From assembly GCA_937138275.1 (NCBI GenBank), contig CAKZOY010000182.1, positions 1-17,605 of the forward strand: 17,605 bases of DNA. The letters run 5' to 3'. Positions within the stretch are counted from its first letter, which is position 1. Each line of letters starts with the position of its first letter. The notes beneath the pieces are model-generated. The model did not search any database and was not told the origin of the DNA. It saw nothing but the letters and a program-made list of their open reading frames with translations. The DNA is from an uncultured Chloroflexota bacterium. GTDB taxonomy: Bacteria; Chloroflexota; Anaerolineae; B4-G1; DUEL01. The position numbers and the translations under genes are program-made. This document shows, one piece after another, positions 14,091 to 17,605 of the stretch.

Positions 14091-16148
14091 TTAAAACGTC
14101 TCCCCAACCTCCTCCTGCGCCGCGCTTTCGGACCGTTCCGCCGACGGCAGAGGTGTGGTAAAGCCCTTCACCAGCGGCGCCTGCGCCGCCTCTTCCCGCA
14201 ACGGGTGAGTGTTCTCCTCGGCCGACGGGCGAAAAGCGGTATCCGCCGCTGCGGGAGTCGGCGCCGCACCTTCCGGAACCGACCAGGGATGATTTTCCCA
14301 GATCAACTGCATCCGGACCTGCCCGGCGTCAATGAACGCGCCGGGGGGAAGCGGCACCCGCTGGAACGGCTCCAGTGGTGCGCCGTTGACGAAGGTGCGA
14401 TTGGTGCTCCCCTCGTCCACAATGTAACACTGACCCTGCTCCATCTGAATGGAGAAATGGGGATTGGAGACATAATCGTCGTAGAGGGCAAAATCGGCGA
14501 ACTGGGGGTCGCGTCCCACTTTGACCAACGGGACATTGAGGGGGAACTCCCGACCGATTCCGGTACCCTGGACGACGACCAGTTTTGCGGGGGTGTGCGG
14601 CGGAGCCATTCCCAGCCTACGGGTGATGCCCCGCAGGACTCCGGTAGTGCTGACAATGGCGCGGCGGGCCAGTTCTCCGCGCGTCCGGATCAGCAGAACG
14701 AGCAACACCAGGATGCCCAGGGTCAGGAGAGCCCAGATGGACAGCAACCACCAGTTGGTACGGGCCCAGAGAAGGACCCGTTCCAGCGGTTCGTACTGGA
14801 TCGGCTCCCACGTGACACGGATATTGACCGGTGCGCTTTCCATCGGCTCTCCCAGATAGGCATCCTCGGCGGTAGCGACCAAAGTGAAGCCCTGCGTTTG
14901 CAGTTCCTCCGTCGCAGTAACGATGGTGCTCAGGTCCCAGGTGAACTCAAAAGTCGGGGAAACGGTGCTGGAGCCGATGAGCACTCCGTTCGCCAGGTAG
15001 CGGACCTCGCGGGGAAACCGGAGCACACCGTCCGTGGGGTTGATCTGAACCTGGAGGGAAACGGTCGCTGGAACGAACCCCCGTCGCTCTCGGGAATAAG
15101 GTACTGTCACCGCCAGCCCATCGGAGGGGGCGATCAGGGCGATCTGAGGGCACTCCAGGACGGAAGAGAAGGAGAGAGTGCGCTCGGCGGAGCCGATATC
15201 GGTTCGCGCCTCTACCTTCAGCGTGTAATCCCCCTTGGGCCGGCGCGTCGGATAGGTTAAAATGTACTGGTAGCGCTGGGTCGCCAGTCGGTCCATCAAC
15301 GCCAGCACCTGCTGGTGGGTGGCATCGTTGTTGTGTAACTGATAGATGCCTCCAGTTTGACGAGCCAGACGCACCAGGACTCCCTCATCCGCCAACGGTC
15401 GGTTCCAACGGGCCATCCCGACGGTGTAGATACTGATATCCGCCCCGTTGGCCTTGCGGATGATGTCCTCCTCCCGCGCGGCGTTGCTGAAGTTCCGGTC
15501 TACGCCATCGGAGAAGACGATAACGATTTTCCGACGATGGGCGATGGTTTTGCGAATCAGAGCGTCGGGGTTGGCGATGAGAAGGGAGAGCGCCCCGTCC
15601 AGTCCTTCGTAGAGAGGAGTAACCCCCCGAAGGGGCTCGCCTTCCATCACCACCAGAGCGTTCAGGACCATATTGATATCCACGGGATTATAGGTGAAGT
15701 TTTCCATCGGGGAGAGGACGCCTTTCTCTCCGATACCCACGATGGCGACCATATCATCGTTCGGGGCTCCGGTCACGGAGAGGCGGGCCAGCAATTCCCG
15801 CACCAGATCGGTCGCTTCGCGCAGGCGGGGGTCGCCGGGGGCGGAGATGCCTCCCCGGTCTACCACTACCACGACCGCCAGCCCCACCGGAAGATATTCC
15901 ACCGAAAGGTCCTCCATCGGCGTACCGACCTCCCACACCTGGAACTGGTCTGCCGGAATGCCCGGAATGGATTCGGCAGTGGTGGGGTCTATCAGGGAAA
16001 CGTAAGTCTGAACCTGAGGGGGAGCAGAGGTTGCATCCGCGCTTCCCTGAACGAAGAGCAGAGGGCCGCTGACCTGAGCCTGGAGGGCGGGCACTGCCAG
16101 AGTCCAACAGACGATACCGCAGAGAAGACACCCTATCAACCGCCTCAT
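14091..16148 (-). CDS. VWA domain–transmembrane–FHA domain protein
   Basis: A 685-residue membrane protein. A signal peptide (1-24) is followed by a von Willebrand A-type domain outside the cell (about 86-295) with VVVVVDRGGIS (D97), GVTPLYEGL (T177) and FSDGVD (D214). Ig-like beta domains (about 330-450) and one membrane span (about 466-487) come next. A cytoplasmic FHA domain (about 522-618) has VGR (G545-R546), SNPHFS (S561-H564) and STNRTFVNG, then a disordered tail. FHA domains bind phosphothreonine, so the protein could couple an outside binding event or surface scaffold to the flanking kinases. The MIDAS motif is degenerate: D-x-G-x-I instead of D-x-S-x-S. A longer frame extends to 16481, overlapping kinase A. 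ATG 16148 is chosen for its AGGAGG (16158-16163) and signal peptide. It begins 5 nt after the kinase A stop. Confidence 0.92.
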   Translation of the reverse strand: MRRLIGCLLCGIVCWTLAVPALQAQVSGPLLFVQGSADATSAPPQVQTYVSLIDPTTAESIPGIPADQFQVWEVGTPMEDLSVEYLPVGLAVVVVVDRGGISAPGDPRLREATDLVRELLARLSVTGAPNDDMVAIVGIGEKGVLSPMENFTYNPVDINMVLNALVVMEGEPLRGVTPLYEGLDGALSLLIANPDALIRKTIAHRRKIVIVFSDGVDRNFSNAAREEDIIRKANGADISIYTVGMARWNRPLADEGVLVRLARQTGGIYQLHNNDATHQQVLALMDRLATQRYQYILTYPTRRPKGDYTLKVEARTDIGSAERTLSFSSVLECPQIALIAPSDGLAVTVPYSRERRGFVPATVSLQVQINPTDGVLRFPREVRYLANGVLIGSSTVSPTFEFTWDLSTIVTATEELQTQGFTLVATAEDAYLGEPMESAPVNIRVTWEPIQYEPLERVLLWARTNWWLLSIWALLTLGILVLLVLLIRTRGELARRAIVSTTGVLRGITRRLGMAPPHTPAKLVVVQGTGIGREFPLNVPLVKVGRDPQFADFALYDDYVSNPHFSIQMEQGQCYIVDEGSTNRTFVNGAPLEPFQRVPLPPGAFIDAGQVRMQLIWENHPWSVPEGAAPTPAAADTAFRPSAEENTHPLREEAAQAPLVKGFTTPLPSAERSESAAQEEVGETF

Positions 16149-16153
16149 AATGT

Positions 16154-17398
16154 CTATCCTCCTGATCCAGAAACGGGGGAAGGAGTCGGAGTCACTGGCC
16201 GGGGTGTAGGGGTGGGGGTTTTCGTGGGCACCGGTGTAGAAGTGGGGCGCAAAGTAGGCGTCGGAGGCGTCTCGGAAACGGGCGGAACGACCGTCACGGG
16301 GGGCGTGACGACGATAGGAGTGACGGTGGAAGGAACCGGAGTAGTTGTACTGTCCCGGTTTATCATCTGAGCGAGGCCCCATCCTCCTATGCTGAACGCG
16401 AAGAGGGCGGCTGCCACGGTCGCCCGGCGGGCAATGACGGGCCAGTCCATCGGCGTCGGCACCCGCTCCAGCGCGATGCATAACTCCCGCGCGCTCTGGA
16501 AGCGTCGGTCAGGATCCTTTTCCAGGCAGCGCATCACGATGGATTCCAGGTCCGGCGGGATCGCCGGACGGATCTCCCGCGGAGGAACGGGACGATAATC
16601 CGGATCCGTGATGCAGGCGATGTTCTCAAAGGGCAACTGACCGGTAGCCATTTCATAGACAACAATGCCCATAGAGAAAATATCCGATCGGGCATCCACC
16701 ACCTGCCCGGGACGATAAGTCTCCAGAGCGTGTTCCGGTGAAACGTACTCGGGAGTGACCACCCCCAACAGTCCGGCACGGGGGTAGCGCAGGTCGCGGG
16801 CGATCCCGAAGTCGGAAAGAACGGCGTGAGGGGCAGTACCCCGCATATACCGGAACGAGCGATGGCGGAAGAGGATGTTCCCTGGCTTGACATCCAGGTT
16901 CACCACGAAGCGCTCGTGGATATGTTCCAGGGCCATCGCGATCTGGCGGGCGATGACGATGACCTCCAGCAGATGCAACGGATGGGCGTCGCCGTCGGCA
17001 GGGGTACGCAACAGGTCGGTGAGCGTGGTGGGGCGGTGCAGACAGCTCTGGAGAGACCCACTGGTCAGCAGTTCCATTGTGTAATACCAGCCCTCGCCGA
17101 AGGGGAACTGCTCTCTGGCGGCCCAAACCGGCTTGTGGTAGCCGATGATCGGGTAGATGCGCACCACGTGGGGATGATTGAAGCGGGAGAGGAAATCGGC
17201 TTCCGCCGAGAGAGAGGCCTGGAATTCCGGCTTGGCGATTTTCATCGCCAGGCGACGAGGGAATCCGGGGCGGCGGTATTTCTCTCGGACCTCCACTTCA
17301 AAGACCCGTGCCATTCCCCCGCGCGATTGGAACGCGCGCACGATCTTATACGGCCCGACATTCTGACCTGGAAAAACCTTATCCAATTCGGCGCTCAT
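16154..17398 (-). CDS. Ser/Thr protein kinase A, membrane-anchored
   Basis: A 414-residue Hanks-type kinase and close paralogue of kinase B. The glycine loop is FQSRGGMAR (its first Gly is Ser), with ATP lysine K53 and helix-C Glu E66. The catalytic loop VNLDVKPGN (D169, K171, N174) has N-L instead of H-R. An insert FRHRSFRYMR precedes DFG (196-198). VTPEYVSPEH and SDIFSMGIVVYEMATGQLPF follow, then a membrane span (about 328-346) and a Thr-Pro tail ending SGSGG. ATG 17398 is preceded by GGGAGGG (17403-17409). An upstream in-frame ATG at 17434 lacks a binding site. It is the first gene of the block, 5 nt before the VWA-FHA gene, which makes that FHA protein its most likely partner or substrate (inference). 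Confidence 0.94.
   Translation of the reverse strand: MSAELDKVFPGQNVGPYKIVRAFQSRGGMARVFEVEVREKYRRPGFPRRLAMKIAKPEFQASLSAEADFLSRFNHPHVVRIYPIIGYHKPVWAAREQFPFGEGWYYTMELLTSGSLQSCLHRPTTLTDLLRTPADGDAHPLHLLEVIVIARQIAMALEHIHERFVVNLDVKPGNILFRHRSFRYMRGTAPHAVLSDFGIARDLRYPRAGLLGVVTPEYVSPEHALETYRPGQVVDARSDIFSMGIVVYEMATGQLPFENIACITDPDYRPVPPREIRPAIPPDLESIVMRCLEKDPDRRFQSARELCIALERVPTPMDWPVIARRATVAAALFAFSIGGWGLAQMINRDSTTTPVPSTVTPIVVTPPVTVVPPVSETPPTPTLRPTSTPVPTKTPTPTPRPVTPTPSPVSGSGG
16158..16163 (-). promoter_or_regulatory. Ribosome binding site of the VWA-FHA gene
   Basis: AGGAGG within the last codons of kinase A, 9 nt before ATG 16148, with the kinase stop codon (16154-16156) in between. This arrangement favours coupled translation. 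Confidence 0.8.
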
Positions 17399-17486
17399 TA
17401 AGCCCTCCCGAGAGCAAAATCCCCTAATGTCCATTAATAGTTGATTTAATTTCCCTGAAAGTGCAGGGAGGTACCCCGTAACTACA

Positions 17487-17514
17487 TTGACAATGGCAGA
17501 TTCTAAATTATAAT
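17487..17514 (+). promoter_or_regulatory. Consensus sigma-70-type promoter, rightward
   Basis: TTGACA (17487-17492), a 16-nt spacer and TATAAT (17509-17514), all on the plus strand, in an AT-rich island of an otherwise GC-rich window. Transcription would start near 17521 and leave the window. The -10 is nearly palindromic, so a TATAAT (17507-17512) also exists on the minus strand. It could serve the kinase A operon, although its -35 (ACTTTT) is poor. Confidence 0.65.
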
Positions 17515-17548
17515 GACAAATTATGCGTTAAAAGTATAAATGGTATTA

Positions 17549-17601
17549 CCCAATTCGGCTTCCGGCCGAAAGAGGTCCCCGGTGAGCCGAAAGAGATTGG
17601 G
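17549..17601 (+). promoter_or_regulatory. Possible structured leader with alternative hairpins
   Basis: CCCAAT plus TCGGCT (17549-17560) can pair with AGCCGA (17585-17590) plus ATTGGG (17596-17601), leaving a 5-nt bulge. Alternatively TCGGC (17555-17559) can pair with GCCGA (17565-17569) in a short hairpin. The two folds exclude each other. The element lies about 30 nt after the predicted start of the rightward transcript. Confidence 0.4.
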
Positions 17602-17605
17602 CCCC

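Noticed and set aside
16149..16481. N-terminal extension of the VWA-FHA protein
   Set aside because: It overlaps the 3' end of kinase A in another frame, and the signal peptide begins exactly at ATG 16148.
11353..17398. Ubiquitin-like modification system suggested by Gly-Gly ends
   Set aside because: The tails are low-complexity and not beta-grasp folds, and no E1-like or ligase gene is present. Only the shared C-terminal pattern is kept as a finding.
17540..17605. Plus-strand ATG open to the window edge after the rightward promoter
   Set aside because: No ribosome binding site, only 22 codons visible, Arg/Ser/Pro-rich product, and it overlaps the alternative hairpins. More likely an untranslated leader.

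Overview
The window looks like part of a chromosome from a GC-rich, thermophile-like member of the Chloroflexota (Anaerolineae or a relative). This is inferred from style, not from a marker gene. The signs are zinc-ribbon proteins with Pro-rich linkers, many membrane or secreted proteins with long Thr-Pro-rich stretches, Hanks kinases and FHA proteins side by side, and interspersed CTCACCC-type intergenic repeats. There are no rRNA or tRNA genes, no CRISPR array and no phage genes. All recognisable genes lie on the minus strand, so transcription runs from the right edge to the left.

Right block (17398 down to 11353): Ser/Thr kinase A, a VWA-TM-FHA membrane protein, Ser/Thr kinase B and a PP2C-type phosphatase with a membrane anchor and Pro-rich tail. 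Two of the three gaps are 3 to 5 nt. The third, 203 nt, holds small palindromic repeats. Kinase, counter-acting phosphatase and phosphothreonine-binding (FHA) partner form a complete reversible protein-phosphorylation module. Kinases A and B are paralogues with an unusual catalytic loop (N-L-D in place of H-R-D).

Middle block (10978 down to 2152), after a 374-nt gap with a MITE-like element: a 1430-residue secreted Ig-like/beta-propeller protein, a degraded third kinase, a zinc-ribbon/FHA membrane protein, and a secreted M23-peptidase plus glucosaminidase-like cell-wall enzyme. Gaps are 3, 21 and 10 nt, so these look co-transcribed. The layout suggests phospho-signalling tied to envelope remodelling or surface display, but that link is inference from gene order.

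Left block (2151 down to 1): a repeat-rich, largely non-coding zone with a perfect 18-bp hairpin, an internally deleted IS4-family transposase remnant flanked by inverted repeat copies, and the N-terminal 184 codons of a small zinc-ribbon membrane protein running off the left edge.

At the far right (17399-17605) an AT-rich region carries a perfect-consensus sigma-70-type promoter pointing right, out of the window. It is followed by a sequence that can fold into two mutually exclusive hairpins. The best candidates for something new are the kinase subfamily with its odd catalytic loop and shared Gly-Gly C-termini, and its partnership with the degenerate-MIDAS VWA-FHA protein.
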